Assembly: GCA_964508895.1 (NCBI GenBank)
Contig: CAZDWF010000001.1
Location: 22,659-86,658 of the forward strand
DNA length: 64,000 nt
Direction of reading: 5' to 3'
From: M55B132 sp964508895
GTDB lineage: Bacteria; Bacteroidota; Bacteroidia; Bacteroidales; B18-G4
Part shown: positions 26,219 to 36,400 of the stretch, one piece after another
Layout: the number at the start of each line of letters is the position of its first letter
Numbering within the stretch: position 1 is the first letter of the stretch
The notes under the pieces: model-generated
What the model was told of the DNA's origin: nothing
The model's input: only the letters and a program-made list of their open reading frames with translations
Databases searched by the model: none
Made by a program: the position numbers and the translations under genes

Positions 26219-27643
26219 ATGAAACAGACTACAACTTTGGAAAAACTTGAATACAAAATAGCAGATATTTCCCTGGCCGATTGGGGGAGGAAAGAAATTG
26301 AAATTGCAGAGAAAGAAATGCCCGGTTTGATGGCAATTCGTGAAAAGTATACTGGTCAAAAACCTCTTGAAGGATCACGTATAACCGGATCTCTTCACAT
26401 GACTATTCAAACGGCAGTATTGATAGAAACACTGATGGCACTCGGAGCTGATGTACGCTGGGCAAGTTGCAATATTTTTTCAACCCAGGATCATGCAGCA
26501 GCTGCAGTTGTTCGTGATTCAAAAATTCCAATATTTGCATGGAAAGGTGAAACACTGGAAGAATACTGGTGGTGTACAGATAAAGCTTTATCATTTCCAG
26601 GGGGTAAAGGCCCAAACCTTATTGTTGATGATGGAGGTGATGCTACGCTGTTAATTCATATGGGATATGAAGCTGAAGATAACATTTCACTCTTGAACAA
26701 AAAAGGCTCGAACAAAGAAGAACAGATCATCATTGACAGGATCAACAAAATCCATAAAGATGATCCCAATCGCTGGCATAGAATGGCTAAAGAATGGAAA
26801 GGAGTCTCTGAAGAAACTACTACGGGAGTGCATAGATTGTACCAGAGAAAAGAAGAAGGCACTCTCCTTGCTCCGGCGATAAATGTTAATGATTCTGTTA
26901 CCAAATCAAAATTCGATAATCTCTACGGTTGTCGTGAATCACTTGCAGATGGGATTAAAAGGGCAACCGATGTAATGATTGCCGGAAAAGTTGTTTTGGT
27001 TTGTGGCTATGGTGATGTGGGTAAAGGATGTGCTCAGTCGATGAGAGGATTTGGAGCTCGCGTTCTTGTAACCGAAATAGATCCAATCTGTGCTCTCCAG
27101 GCAGCAATGGAAGGCTTTGAAGTTACTACTGTAGAAAATGCTCTCCCTGAGGCTAATGTATATGTTACTGCTACAGGAAATAAAGATGTATTAACTGTTG
27201 AACATATGTCGAAAATGCAAGATGAAGCAATTGTTTGTAATATTGGCCATTTTGATAATGAAATACAGGTTGAGCCTCTTGATACATCAGAAGGAGTTCA
27301 AAAGATCAATATAAAACCTCAGGTAGATAAATATATTTTTCCTGACGGTCATTGCATATATATGTTAGCAGAAGGTCGTCTTGTTAACCTTGGATGTGCA
27401 ACCGGCCATCCATCATTTGTAATGAGTAATTCTTTTACAAACCAAACACTGGCTCAACTTGAGTTGTGGAATAATGATTACGACATTGATGTGTATCGTT
27501 TACCAAAAAATCTCGACGAAGAAGTTGCTCGATTACATCTTGAACATATTGGAGTTAAACTCACCAAACTTACAAAAGATCAGGCTGATTATATTGGAGT
27601 AGAGAAAAATGGACCGTTTAAACCGGAACATTACAGGTACTAA
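26219..27643 (+). CDS. ahcY: adenosylhomocysteinase (S-adenosylhomocysteine hydrolase)
   Basis: The 474-residue enzyme reversibly splits S-adenosylhomocysteine to adenosine and homocysteine in the methyl cycle. Visible signatures are the substrate-domain SCNIFSTQDHAAAA, the NAD-binding GYGDVGKGCAQSMRG near residue 260, the CNIGHFDNE segment and the C-terminal FKPEHYRY, which reaches into the neighbouring subunit. Length and an insertion near residue 165 are usual for the bacterial form. It has a strong consensus promoter and is followed by a large inverted repeat. Confidence 0.97.
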   Translation: MKQTTTLEKLEYKIADISLADWGRKEIEIAEKEMPGLMAIREKYTGQKPLEGSRITGSLHMTIQTAVLIETLMALGADVRWASCNIFSTQDHAAAAVVRDSKIPIFAWKGETLEEYWWCTDKALSFPGGKGPNLIVDDGGDATLLIHMGYEAEDNISLLNKKGSNKEEQIIIDRINKIHKDDPNRWHRMAKEWKGVSEETTTGVHRLYQRKEEGTLLAPAINVNDSVTKSKFDNLYGCRESLADGIKRATDVMIAGKVVLVCGYGDVGKGCAQSMRGFGARVLVTEIDPICALQAAMEGFEVTTVENALPEANVYVTATGNKDVLTVEHMSKMQDEAIVCNIGHFDNEIQVEPLDTSEGVQKINIKPQVDKYIFPDGHCIYMLAEGRLVNLGCATGHPSFVMSNSFTNQTLAQLELWNNDYDIDVYRLPKNLDEEVARLHLEHIGVKLTKLTKDQADYIGVEKNGPFKPEHYRY

Positions 27644-27649
27644 GGTAAA

Positions 27650-27780
27650 GCACTAAATTCAAAATTATAAATTCCAAGCAAGCACTAAATTATAAATTCC
27701 AAACTCTGGACATCCAGCTTTTGGTTTTTTATTTTTTTGATTTGTAATTTGCTTGGAATTTATAATTTTGAATTTGGTGC
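27650..27780. repeat. 32-bp imperfect inverted repeat built of heptads
   Basis: The left arm 27650-27681 and right arm 27749-27780 are reverse complements at 31 of 32 positions, the odd one allowing a U-G pair. The 67-nt spacer begins with a second, partial copy of the left arm (27682-27702). Within the arms the sequence runs in 7-bp steps of the form ATTnnAA. It lies between the convergent ahcY and lipoprotein genes and may act as a terminator. Confidence 0.85.
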
Positions 27781-27802
27781 TTGCTTGCTACATAGTGCTT
27801 AA

Positions 27803-28267
27803 TCAATTGCTGATATTCAACAGCGTCCCATCATAATAAGTATTGTACTGCACCAGGTTTACTTTTCCAGGGCCGCTTACCCATGAACCGTCTATAATCA
27901 GGTATTCAACATCAAGGCAGGTATCCTTAACAAAAAGATTTTCCACAACTAATTTTGTGCAACTGCTGCCCTCACAACATGCGTTGGGGTTATAGGGTGG
28001 TGTACGCTCATAGGCCTTAAACTCATCCTGAGACAAACGATATACGATTATTCCTCTGCTTGGCGGACTTGCATAAAGATATACCCATCCTGAAACAATA
28101 TTCAATTCAAGATACTCCGTTGAGTTTGGATTTATAGTAATGTTAACGTAACCAATATCAACTTCATCATTTTTGTCGTCTTTTTTACAAGCTGTTATCG
28201 CAATAGCAATAACCGCCAGTAATATAATCATCTTCAGAAGGTTTGGATAGGTGTACCTCATGGTCAA
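27803..28267 (-). CDS. lipoprotein with Rieske-like fold but no cluster ligands
   Basis: The 154-residue lipoprotein has a lipobox ending AITAC (Cys about residue 27). The layout IIVYRLSQDEFKAYERTPPY, then a Cys-rich patch (ACCEGSSC), LVVENLFV, DTCLDVEYLIIDGSWVSGPG, an LVQY segment and a final DGTLLNI matches Bacteroidota Rieske-fold proteins. In those, the middle parts hold CxH and CxxH. Here there is no histidine in the whole protein, so a [2Fe-2S] Rieske cluster cannot form. Four cysteines remain and could form disulfides. The assignment rests on pattern only. Confidence 0.6.
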   Translation of the reverse strand: MTMRYTYPNLLKMIILLAVIAIAITACKKDDKNDEVDIGYVNITINPNSTEYLELNIVSGWVYLYASPPSRGIIVYRLSQDEFKAYERTPPYNPNACCEGSSCTKLVVENLFVKDTCLDVEYLIIDGSWVSGPGKVNLVQYNTYYDGTLLNISN

Positions 28268-28281
28268 TTTAAATTTTTTTA

Positions 28282-28289
28282 CAAACGTA
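28282..28289 (-). promoter_or_regulatory. -7 promoter element of the Rieske-fold lipoprotein gene
   Basis: The reverse complement is TACGTTTG, matching TAnnTTTG, 15 bp upstream of the ATG. Confidence 0.45.
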
Positions 28290-28366
28290 AATATACTATT
28301 TATATTTTATTACATACATTTGATATCGGTTTCAGATTAGTAATATTTCTCTCTTATTAACCAAGG

Positions 28367-28660
28367 ATGAAAATAAACTCAAAGCTACTGCTTATTGCAT
28401 CTATATTTGTTCTGATGTGTATGAACTCATGCTTTTTCAATCCTCGGTCGAGTGAAGAAAAATATATGAAGAAACAAAAAAGGTTAATGGATAAAGAGCA
28501 GAAGAAGCTTTATAAAGAAAGTGAAGACAAGCATTTTGAAATACAATCTGAAGCCATGCAGGAGCAGATGAAGCAATCTCAAAAGAGAAGCAAAAAACTG
28601 AACAAAGGAAGAAAAAAGACTTTAATGAGAAGATATAAAAAGTGTACAGGGCCGAAATAA
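28367..28660 (+). CDS. small basic lipoprotein of unknown function
   Basis: The 97-residue protein has a hydrophobic N terminus and a lipobox (CMNSC; Cys near residue 22). The rest is highly charged and Lys/Gln/Met-rich, with helical heptad character (KQKRLMDKEQKKL, QEQMKQSQKRSKK), and ends in a basic tail. I know no family assignment. It precedes the large sensor gene by 26 bp and could share its transcript. Confidence 0.65.
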   Translation: MKINSKLLLIASIFVLMCMNSCFFNPRSSEEKYMKKQKRLMDKEQKKLYKESEDKHFEIQSEAMQEQMKQSQKRSKKLNKGRKKTLMRRYKKCTGPK

Positions 28661-28686
28661 CGTAGTATCAAACATTGACAATCACA

Positions 28687-31600
28687 ATGAAGTTAGTATT
28701 ATCAAATATTGTAATTCTGTTATTACTCATTTCACCCGGCTTTGCTCAAAAGCCTGTAAACCTGAAATTCGATCGAATTACTTCTGAAAACATTGTTATT
28801 GAAAAAGGATTATCCCAAAACCTCATTAATTGTATTCTCCAGGATCATGATGGATATATGTGGTTTGGTACCTGGGATGGACTTAACAGGTATGATGGAT
28901 ATGAGTTTAAAATATTCGGAAAGAAAGATGGTTTGTCAAATTCCAGCATTAATACAATTATTGAAGATAATAAGAACCAGCTTTGGCTTGGCACAGAAGA
29001 TGGTTTAAACATTCTTAACCTGAATAATTATGATATAATTGTGCATAGGCATGATCATGAAAACTCCAATAGCATTTCAAATGATTTCATAAACCACATA
29101 TATAAAGATAAAGACGGATATTACTGGATTTGTACATCCAAAGGCCTTAATAAATATGATCCTGTAAATAAAGCATATACAAGATATTATTTCTCATTAA
29201 AAAATGCTGACAGCATTAACAGTAACTGGATCAACAGAGCATATCAGGACAACTCAGGCGGTCTCTGGATTGGAACAAGACATGGATTGTTTTGTTTTAA
29301 CCCGGATGAGAAGGTTTTTCTTCCTTATTTTCATGATGGAGATAATGACAATTCAATCTCTAGCAACTGGGTTCTGGATATCAAACAAACTGTAGATGGT
29401 GCAATATGGATTGGAACTGCAAATGGGCTTAATCGTTTGGATAAAGAAAAAGAGGAGTTTACCCGCTATTATAATGATCCGGCTAATGAATTCAGTATAA
29501 GTAATGACTTTATTTATTGCATTTACCAGGATAGTAACGGATTGATATGGATTGGCACCGAGAATAAGTTAAATCTTTATAATCCTGAAAGAGATGACTT
29601 TTTCAATTACTGTAATACAAGTAATAATACCAGCCTTTCAAACAATACTATTTATAGTATTTATGAAGACGGTCTTCGCAATCTTTGGGTGGGAACCTAT
29701 AAAGGGATTAATAAGATCGATAAGTATTCAAGTAAGTTTGAAAAATTTGAAAAAACTCCTGATAATCCAAAATCATTATCAAGTAATATAGTATTTGCTA
29801 TAATTAAAGATAATCAGGACTTCATTTGGTTAGGAACAAGTAAAGGCTTAAATAAATTTAACAGAAAGAGTGGTGATTTTGAATTAATTAATTATCAATT
29901 TGATAATCAAACAAATCTAAGTGATGTTAGGATAAGAGCATTAAGACAAGACAGTAAAGGAAATATATGGATAGGAACCGAAGCACTTGGATTACTAAAA
30001 TATAATCCTGAAAATGAGAAATTCATACTTTATCAATTTGAAGCAGGCAATCAAAATTCACTTTCTGGAAACACTATATATTTTATCATTGAAGATAGTA
30101 ACAACAACATCTGGGTTGCCACATCCAACGGACTTAGCAAGCTTAATCCGGAAACAGGAAACTTCACTAATTATAAGAATGATCCAATTGACAAAAGTAC
30201 TATAAGCAATAATAATATCTGGCATGTTTATGAAGACAGGGATGGTAATATCTGGGCAAGCACTGACCTGGGAATAAATAAATTGAACCTTGAAACAAAT
30301 ATATTTACAAGATATATTAATGATCATTCAAGAGATAAAACCATATCCAGCAATAAAGTTTTTTCTATTTTTCAGGATTCAGATGATGAATACTGGATAG
30401 GTACTATGGGGGGTGGATTAAATCATTTTGATCCGGTAAGGGAAGAATTCCTTTCCTTTAATGAAGATGACGGACTCCCAAACAATGTAGTATATAATAT
30501 AGTAGAAGATCTAAATGGACACCTATGGCTTAATACTAACTGGGGGCTTTCAAAGTTTATTAAATCTGACTCATCATTTGTTAACTATGATATCAAGGAT
30601 GGACTGCAGGGAAATGAATTTAATGGAGGCGCTTTCTATAAATCACCTGAAGGAGAACTGTTTTTTGGAGGAATGAATGGGTTTAACGCATTTCACCCTG
30701 ATGACATAGGACACAATACAAGAATTCCAAAAATTGTCATAACAAATTTTAAAATATTCAACCAGGATCAAACAATAAAAATTAACAGTGGCGATACCAT
30801 TACACTGGATTATACAAATAATTTCTTTTCATTTGAATTTTCTGCACTGGACTTTGCAAATCCTTCAAAGAATAAATACATGTATAAACTTGGCAATTAT
30901 GATAAGGATTGGATTGAAAGAGATGCAGATAGAAGGATCGCAGAATATGCAAATGTAAGCCCCGGGACATATACTTTTAACCTGAAAGCTTCAAATAATG
31001 ATGGCATCTGGAATGATGAAGAGTTTATTTTCACACTGGTTATTCCTCCACCATGGTACCGTCAATGGTGGTTCAGAATCTCATTTCTGGTATTTGTTAT
31101 CTCGATAATCTGGTTTATTATTTATCGCCGATTCAGAACGGTTAAATTGAAAAATGAAGTTGAAAAGAAAATGCTGAACATTGAAAAACAGCTTTTCGAT
31201 ATTGAGCAGAAAGCACTGAGGTTACAAATGAATCCACATTTTATTTTCAACTCACTTAATGCTATTCAAAGTTTTATTATTGCTAATAATACTGATAAAG
31301 CCATTCACTATCTTTCAAAGTTCTCTCAATTGATGAGGCTAACTTTATCTAATTCAAGAGAAACTATTATTCCTGTTAAAGATGAAGTAAAAGCCCTGAC
31401 ATATTTCATGGATATTGAAAAATTACGTTTTGATGATAAATTCAACTATACAATAAAAATTGATCCCCGTATCGATGAAGAATTTATGGCAATACCACCC
31501 ATGATTCTACAACCTTATGTTGAAAATGCCATCCTGCATGGACTTAATAATAATGATAAAAAAGGTCATCTGCAGATAGATATCAAACTTCAGAAAGATA

Positions 31601-31836
31601 CAATCTTCTGTATAATTGAAGACAATGGTATTGGAAGAGAAGAAGCAAGAAAAATAAAAGAAGCCTCAGGTATAAAAAGGGAATCAAGAGGTATGATAAT
31701 TACAAAAGAGAGATTGGAATTACTAAATAACCAGAATAAAGATAAATATTCAGTTAAGATTATCGATCTAAAATCACAAAGCGGCAAAGCAAATGGAACC
31801 CGTGTTGAGATTAAAATGCTTTTTGAAGACATTTAA
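28687..31836 (+). CDS. two-propeller sensor histidine kinase, LytS-type output
   Basis: I start it at the ATG at 28687 (1049 residues, signal peptide ending near GFAQ). The open frame extends four codons upstream to a TTG. The periplasmic part has about 13 recognisable propeller repeats of the W[IL]GT..GLN type (for example YMWFGTWDGLNRYD), i.e. two seven-bladed propellers, followed by a Y_Y_Y domain (SALDFANPSKNKYMYKLGNYD). One TM helix follows near residue 805. The cytoplasmic part is a His_kinase (LytS) domain with QMNPHFIFNSLNAIQ and a HATPase domain (NAILHGL, EDNGIGRE). It is not a one-piece hybrid: the partner LytTR regulator is the next gene. It probably senses a glycan or other extracellular cue. 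Confidence 0.92.
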   Translation: MKLVLSNIVILLLLISPGFAQKPVNLKFDRITSENIVIEKGLSQNLINCILQDHDGYMWFGTWDGLNRYDGYEFKIFGKKDGLSNSSINTIIEDNKNQLWLGTEDGLNILNLNNYDIIVHRHDHENSNSISNDFINHIYKDKDGYYWICTSKGLNKYDPVNKAYTRYYFSLKNADSINSNWINRAYQDNSGGLWIGTRHGLFCFNPDEKVFLPYFHDGDNDNSISSNWVLDIKQTVDGAIWIGTANGLNRLDKEKEEFTRYYNDPANEFSISNDFIYCIYQDSNGLIWIGTENKLNLYNPERDDFFNYCNTSNNTSLSNNTIYSIYEDGLRNLWVGTYKGINKIDKYSSKFEKFEKTPDNPKSLSSNIVFAIIKDNQDFIWLGTSKGLNKFNRKSGDFELINYQFDNQTNLSDVRIRALRQDSKGNIWIGTEALGLLKYNPENEKFILYQFEAGNQNSLSGNTIYFIIEDSNNNIWVATSNGLSKLNPETGNFTNYKNDPIDKSTISNNNIWHVYEDRDGNIWASTDLGINKLNLETNIFTRYINDHSRDKTISSNKVFSIFQDSDDEYWIGTMGGGLNHFDPVREEFLSFNEDDGLPNNVVYNIVEDLNGHLWLNTNWGLSKFIKSDSSFVNYDIKDGLQGNEFNGGAFYKSPEGELFFGGMNGFNAFHPDDIGHNTRIPKIVITNFKIFNQDQTIKINSGDTITLDYTNNFFSFEFSALDFANPSKNKYMYKLGNYDKDWIERDADRRIAEYANVSPGTYTFNLKASNNDGIWNDEEFIFTLVIPPPWYRQWWFRISFLVFVISIIWFIIYRRFRTVKLKNEVEKKMLNIEKQLFDIEQKALRLQMNPHFIFNSLNAIQSFIIANNTDKAIHYLSKFSQLMRLTLSNSRETIIPVKDEVKALTYFMDIEKLRFDDKFNYTIKIDPRIDEEFMAIPPMILQPYVENAILHGLNNNDKKGHLQIDIKLQKDTIFCIIEDNGIGREEARKIKEASGIKRESRGMIITKERLELLNNQNKDKYSVKIIDLKSQSGKANGTRVEIKMLFEDI

Positions 31837-31924
31837 ATTTCGATGAATGTATGACATAAAAAAAATTTATATATTTAGGTCAGAAAATACAGACTCATTT
31901 TAGGACCATTCCAAGATTCACTAC

Positions 31925-32674
31925 ATGATTAAAGCAGTAATTGTTGAAGATGAAAAGAAATCAAGAGAAACCCTTATCGGTTTATTAGATCGTTTCTGTA
32001 AAAATGTAAGCGTTATTGGTGAAGCTGACGGATACAAATCAGGCCTTGAACTAATTAAAAACAATAAAGTAGACCTTGTATTTCTGGATATACAAATGCC
32101 TGATGGAACAGGTTTCAGGATGCTGGAAGAACTAGACCGAATTAGTTTCGAAGTTATTTTTACTACTGCTTTCGATCAGTATGCCATCAAAGCAATAAAA
32201 TATAGCGCACTTGACTACTTACTAAAACCACTCGACCCTGAAGAACTGGTCAGAGCAATAAAGAAGGTGGAGTTGAAGAAAGCAGGCAGCCAGATTAATA
32301 AGAACATCAATGTTTTACTTGATAATATAAAAACCCCGGAATCCGATAATCAAAAGATTATTCTTTCCACTTCTGACAAAATACATGTTGTTGAGATCAG
32401 TAAAATTGTAAGATGCGAATCCGATAATTATTATACTCTCTTTTTCCTTAATGAAGGAACCAAAATCCTGGTTTCAAAAACACTAAAGGAAAATGAAGAA
32501 TTATTGAATGCTCACAATTTTATCAGGCCACATAAATCACATCTTATCAATGTCAGATATATTAAGAGTTTTGTCAGGAGTGATGGTGAGTATATTTTAA
32601 TGAAAGATGGTAGTGAAATCCCGGTTTCACGAAGAAAAAGAGAAAAGATTTTAGAGATAATAACAAATATTTAA
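31925..32674 (+). CDS. LytTR-family response regulator
   Basis: The 249-residue regulator has an N-terminal receiver (VEDEKKSR acidic pair, phospho-acceptor D55 in VFLDIQMPDG, KPLDPEEL lysine loop) and a C-terminal LytTR DNA-binding domain (about residues 140-249, with FIRPHKSHLINVRYI). It lies 88 bp downstream of its likely cognate sensor kinase. A strong terminator overlaps its stop codon. Candidate targets include the TonB-receptor gene set that follows, though no direct-repeat site was identified there. Confidence 0.93.
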   Translation: MIKAVIVEDEKKSRETLIGLLDRFCKNVSVIGEADGYKSGLELIKNNKVDLVFLDIQMPDGTGFRMLEELDRISFEVIFTTAFDQYAIKAIKYSALDYLLKPLDPEELVRAIKKVELKKAGSQINKNINVLLDNIKTPESDNQKIILSTSDKIHVVEISKIVRCESDNYYTLFFLNEGTKILVSKTLKENEELLNAHNFIRPHKSHLINVRYIKSFVRSDGEYILMKDGSEIPVSRRKREKILEIITNI

Positions 32675-32696
32675 AACGGGGTTTGCCCCGTTTTAA
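32671..32696 (+). terminator. intrinsic terminator of the sensor/regulator operon
   Basis: AAAACGGGG (32673-32681) pairs with CCCCGTTTT (32686-32694) around a 4-nt TTTG loop, extended by TT and AA on either side. The LytTR stop codon lies inside the left arm. Confidence 0.88.
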
Positions 32697-32699
32697 ATA

Positions 32700-32720
32700 G
32701 TAAGGTGTAACGCGTAATAC
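32700..32720 (+). repeat. short heptad-phased tract
   Basis: GTAAGGT, GTAACGC and GTAATAC follow in 7-bp phase directly after the terminator. Similar to the degenerate tracts at 18218 and 43154. Confidence 0.5.
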
Positions 32721-32838
32721 AGAAATATCTATGAACTAATACACCGTAAACTGATTTATTTCAACCGAAAACTTTTTTTCTCTTTTAATTTGTATATATT
32801 TTAATATTTTTACTCTTTGAAAACTAATGTAATCTGAA

Positions 32839-33351
32839 ATGGAAGACTTGATCTATATAATTATTGGTCTATTATGGCTAGTCTTTACCTTTTACACATC
32901 CAGTAAAAAGCGAAAACAAAAGCAACAAGAAAAAACAAGACCTTCCCAGACAAGTCAAGAATCTCAAGAACAAAACATACTTGAAGAGCTATTCGGCAAA
33001 ACAGAAATTTATAAACAGAAAGCTGATCCCTTACATCCTTATTCTGATAATGAATTAATATATGAAAGCAGTGAATTTGAAAGCGTTGATAGCGAGGACT
33101 CAGTTACATTCGAAGACGAATATGAAAACAAGGGAATTAGCTCGGTAGAAACTGTTGGAAACAGATATTATTCCGATGCTGATAAAACTTCCTATCAGGA
33201 ATTGGTTAAGCGCGCACAATCTCATAGAATTGATAATATTGAAACTGAGGATCTATATAATGAAGAGCCAGATGACAATATTATTAAGAAAGATTTTAAT
33301 ATACGAAAAGCCGTGATATATCAGGCTATTCTTGAAAGACCTTATAGCTAA
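32839..33351 (+). CDS. membrane-anchored acidic protein of unknown function
   Basis: The 170-residue protein has one N-terminal TM helix (IYIIIGLLWLVFTFYTS), a basic stop-transfer stretch (SSKKRKQKQQEK), a long acidic, Ser/Gln-rich linker and a conserved-looking C terminus (FNIRKAVIYQAILERPYS). That arrangement, N-out anchor with a disordered acidic cytoplasmic part, recurs in Bacteroidota proteins of unknown function whose C termini end in the same RKAVIYxxILxRPY pattern. It is a single gene between a terminator and the TonB-receptor gene. Confidence 0.75.
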   Translation: MEDLIYIIIGLLWLVFTFYTSSKKRKQKQQEKTRPSQTSQESQEQNILEELFGKTEIYKQKADPLHPYSDNELIYESSEFESVDSEDSVTFEDEYENKGISSVETVGNRYYSDADKTSYQELVKRAQSHRIDNIETEDLYNEEPDDNIIKKDFNIRKAVIYQAILERPYS

Positions 33352-33481
33352 GATTTTGTTAAGGTGATGTTAATTTTTTTTTAAAGGTATTGTTAATAAA
33401 TTTTGGTATTTTCATTTTTTTGTTATTAACTTTACGAACTTTTAAAAGCACAATGTATAATCTAACATAAAATTATATGGT

Positions 33482-36400
33482 ATGTTAAGAAATTTACTAT
33501 TAACCATTGGTATCATACTGACAGCAAATTTGTTGGTATTCTCACAAGTTTCCGGTACTCTTAAAGGAAAAGTCTTAGATAAAGAGACACAAGAACCACT
33601 TCCATTTGTGAACATTATCGTTGAGATTGGCGGCACCCAGGTGGGTGGTGGCTCATCTGACTTTGACGGAAACTATATTATTAAACCGATTACTCCCGGA
33701 ACATATGACATTAAAGCCACATTTGTTGGCTATAAACCACTTATGATCACAGGCGTTATCATTAAGGCAAACTCAATCACCTTTAATGATATTCAATTGG
33801 AATCAACAGCTCAAACACTTGAAGTTTTTGAGATTAAGAGTTACGTAGTTCCATTGATCGATAAAGATCAAACAACTTCAGGGGGTACTGTTACATCTGA
33901 AGAAATCAAAAAGATGCCTAACAGACAGGCTAACGCGGTAGCAGCCACCATCGGGGGTGTATATACCCAGGATGGTACTGTATCAAATATTCGTGGTGCC
34001 CGTGCCGACGGTACAGTATACTATGTTGACGGTATTAGGGTTAGAGGTTCATCAACACTTCCACCCCAGGCAATTGAACAGGTTTCTGTGATCCTTGGTG
34101 GTACACCAGCACAATATGGAGATGCTATGGGTGGTATTATCGAGGTGACAACAAAAGGCCCTTCAAGGAAATTCGGAGCAGGTATCGAACTTGAAACCAG
34201 TGAATTGCTGGATGCTTATGGATTTAACCGTGTTGGATTTAACCTTAACGGTCCCTTGTTCTCCAAAAAAGACGAGCAGGGTAATAAAAAAGAATCCTTG
34301 CTTGGTTATTTCGTTGCCGGTGACTTCACTTATAGAAAGTCTGCAACAATCAGGGCAGGAGATCAATATGTTGCAAAAGATGATTATCTAAGATATATTG
34401 AAGAAAAACCACTTACATTATCACCCACTGGTATAGGTACACTTGAAACAGGATCATTTACACGATTAAGTGACCTGAATACCCAAAAAACCGTTCCAAA
34501 CAATACAAGGTATTCTGCAAATGTTTCTGCAAAAATTGATGTGAGAACAACTCCTACAATTAACCTGACCTTTGGAGGTACGCTTAATTATAATAGAGGA
34601 AGAGACAATGGTGGTTTAGGAAATCAGGTTTTTAATTACGACAAAAACCCTCTTTCATATAACTATACATGGAGGGTATTTGGTAGATTCACTCAAAGGT
34701 TCCCAACAGAAGTTGACAGTAAATCCCTGGTAAAGAATGTCTATTATAGTATCCAGGCTGATTACTCAAGATACTATGCCGAAAGAATGGATGCTGATCA
34801 TAAAGACAACATTTTTAAATATGGTTATGTAGGGAAATTTGAATCTCACCTTGCCAGGAATTATAATCTCGGCACTGATACTATTGGAGGGATTCCTTAT
34901 GAGGATGTATGGTTGATGGATAATATTTATGACACTCTTCTGACATTTACACCCTCAGATTTTAATCCGCTAGTTGCAAATATCACTCAACAGTATTATG
35001 ACCTTTATCCTGAAAATATGTTCCATAGGAATATGGACCAGATCCAACTTTTAGGAGCTAAATCAAATGGACAGCAGCCTAGTAATTTCTACAGTATATT
35101 TAATGCACCGGGAACTATCCAGACAGGTTATGGTTATAATGAAGCTAACCAGCTGGGTGTGTCAGCATCAGGTGCTATGGACATAGGAAATCATGAGATC
35201 AAATTTGGCCTGCAATACGAACAAAGAACAGACAGAGCTTACAATATAGGTGCGGTAGGAATTTGGACATTAATGGATAACCTTGCAAACTTCCATATTG
35301 CCCAGTTAGATCTTGAAAACCCTGACCCTGTATACCGTGATGGAGTATTTATGGATACCATCAATTATTACAGGAAATTTGATGGGCCATCACAAAAGAA
35401 TTTTGATATCAACCTCAGGAAAAAGCTTGGCTTACCAACTAATGGAACAGATTTCATTTCTATTGATTCATACGACTTCAATAATAACTCGATAACTTAT
35501 TTCGATGAAAATAATAATCCTCACACTGTCAGTCTTGATGGTGACCTTTTTGATGTGAATATGTTCAGTGCAGATGAGTTACTTAATGACGGATATTCAT
35601 ATATAGGATATTATGGCTATGATCACACAGGTGATAAGTATAAAGGAAAAGCCACATTGAATGATTTCTGGAACAACAAAACCGAAGATGGCCTATACGA
35701 AAGACCTATTGGTGCGTTCCAGCCAATTTATATGGCAGGATATATCCAGGATAAATTTGCCTTTAAAGATCTTATTTTTAACATAGGTGTTCGTGTTGAC
35801 AGGTTTGATGCAAACCAGGAAGTTCTTAAAGATCCTTATCTCTTCTATTCAGCATATACAAGAGGTGATAGTCCAACTGAATCAATTGCTAAAAATATGC
35901 CAGGTTATGAAATCCCATCTAACATTGGTGGCAATTATGTAGTTTATGTTGATAATGCACAATCACCAACATCAATTGTTGGATATCGTGACGGAGACAC
36001 ATGGTATAATTCAAGTGGTACTGAAATTGCTGACCCTAACAGTATTGGTGGCAGCACAGGTATTACACCATTCCTTAAAAACCCAGGTGCTGAGAGACCA
36101 GAACTTGCAGCATTTGAAGATTATGAACCACAGGTTAATGTAATGCCTCGTATTTCATTCTCATTCCCAATTTCTGATGAGGCACTTTTCTTTGCACACT
36201 ATGATGTGCTTACTCAGAGACCAACAGGAAATGTTCGTGCATATGCTCCAAACTACTATTACTTTGCAAATGTTGGAGGAACTATAAATAATTCAAACCT
36301 TAAACCTGCAAAAACTATCGATTACGAACTTGGTTTCCAGCAGAAGCTTACAAATACTTCCTCGGTGAAATTTTATACTTTTTACAGGGAAATGCGTGAT

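Noticed and set aside
28675..28686. TTG start for the propeller sensor
   Set aside because: The ATG at 28687 begins a standard signal peptide.
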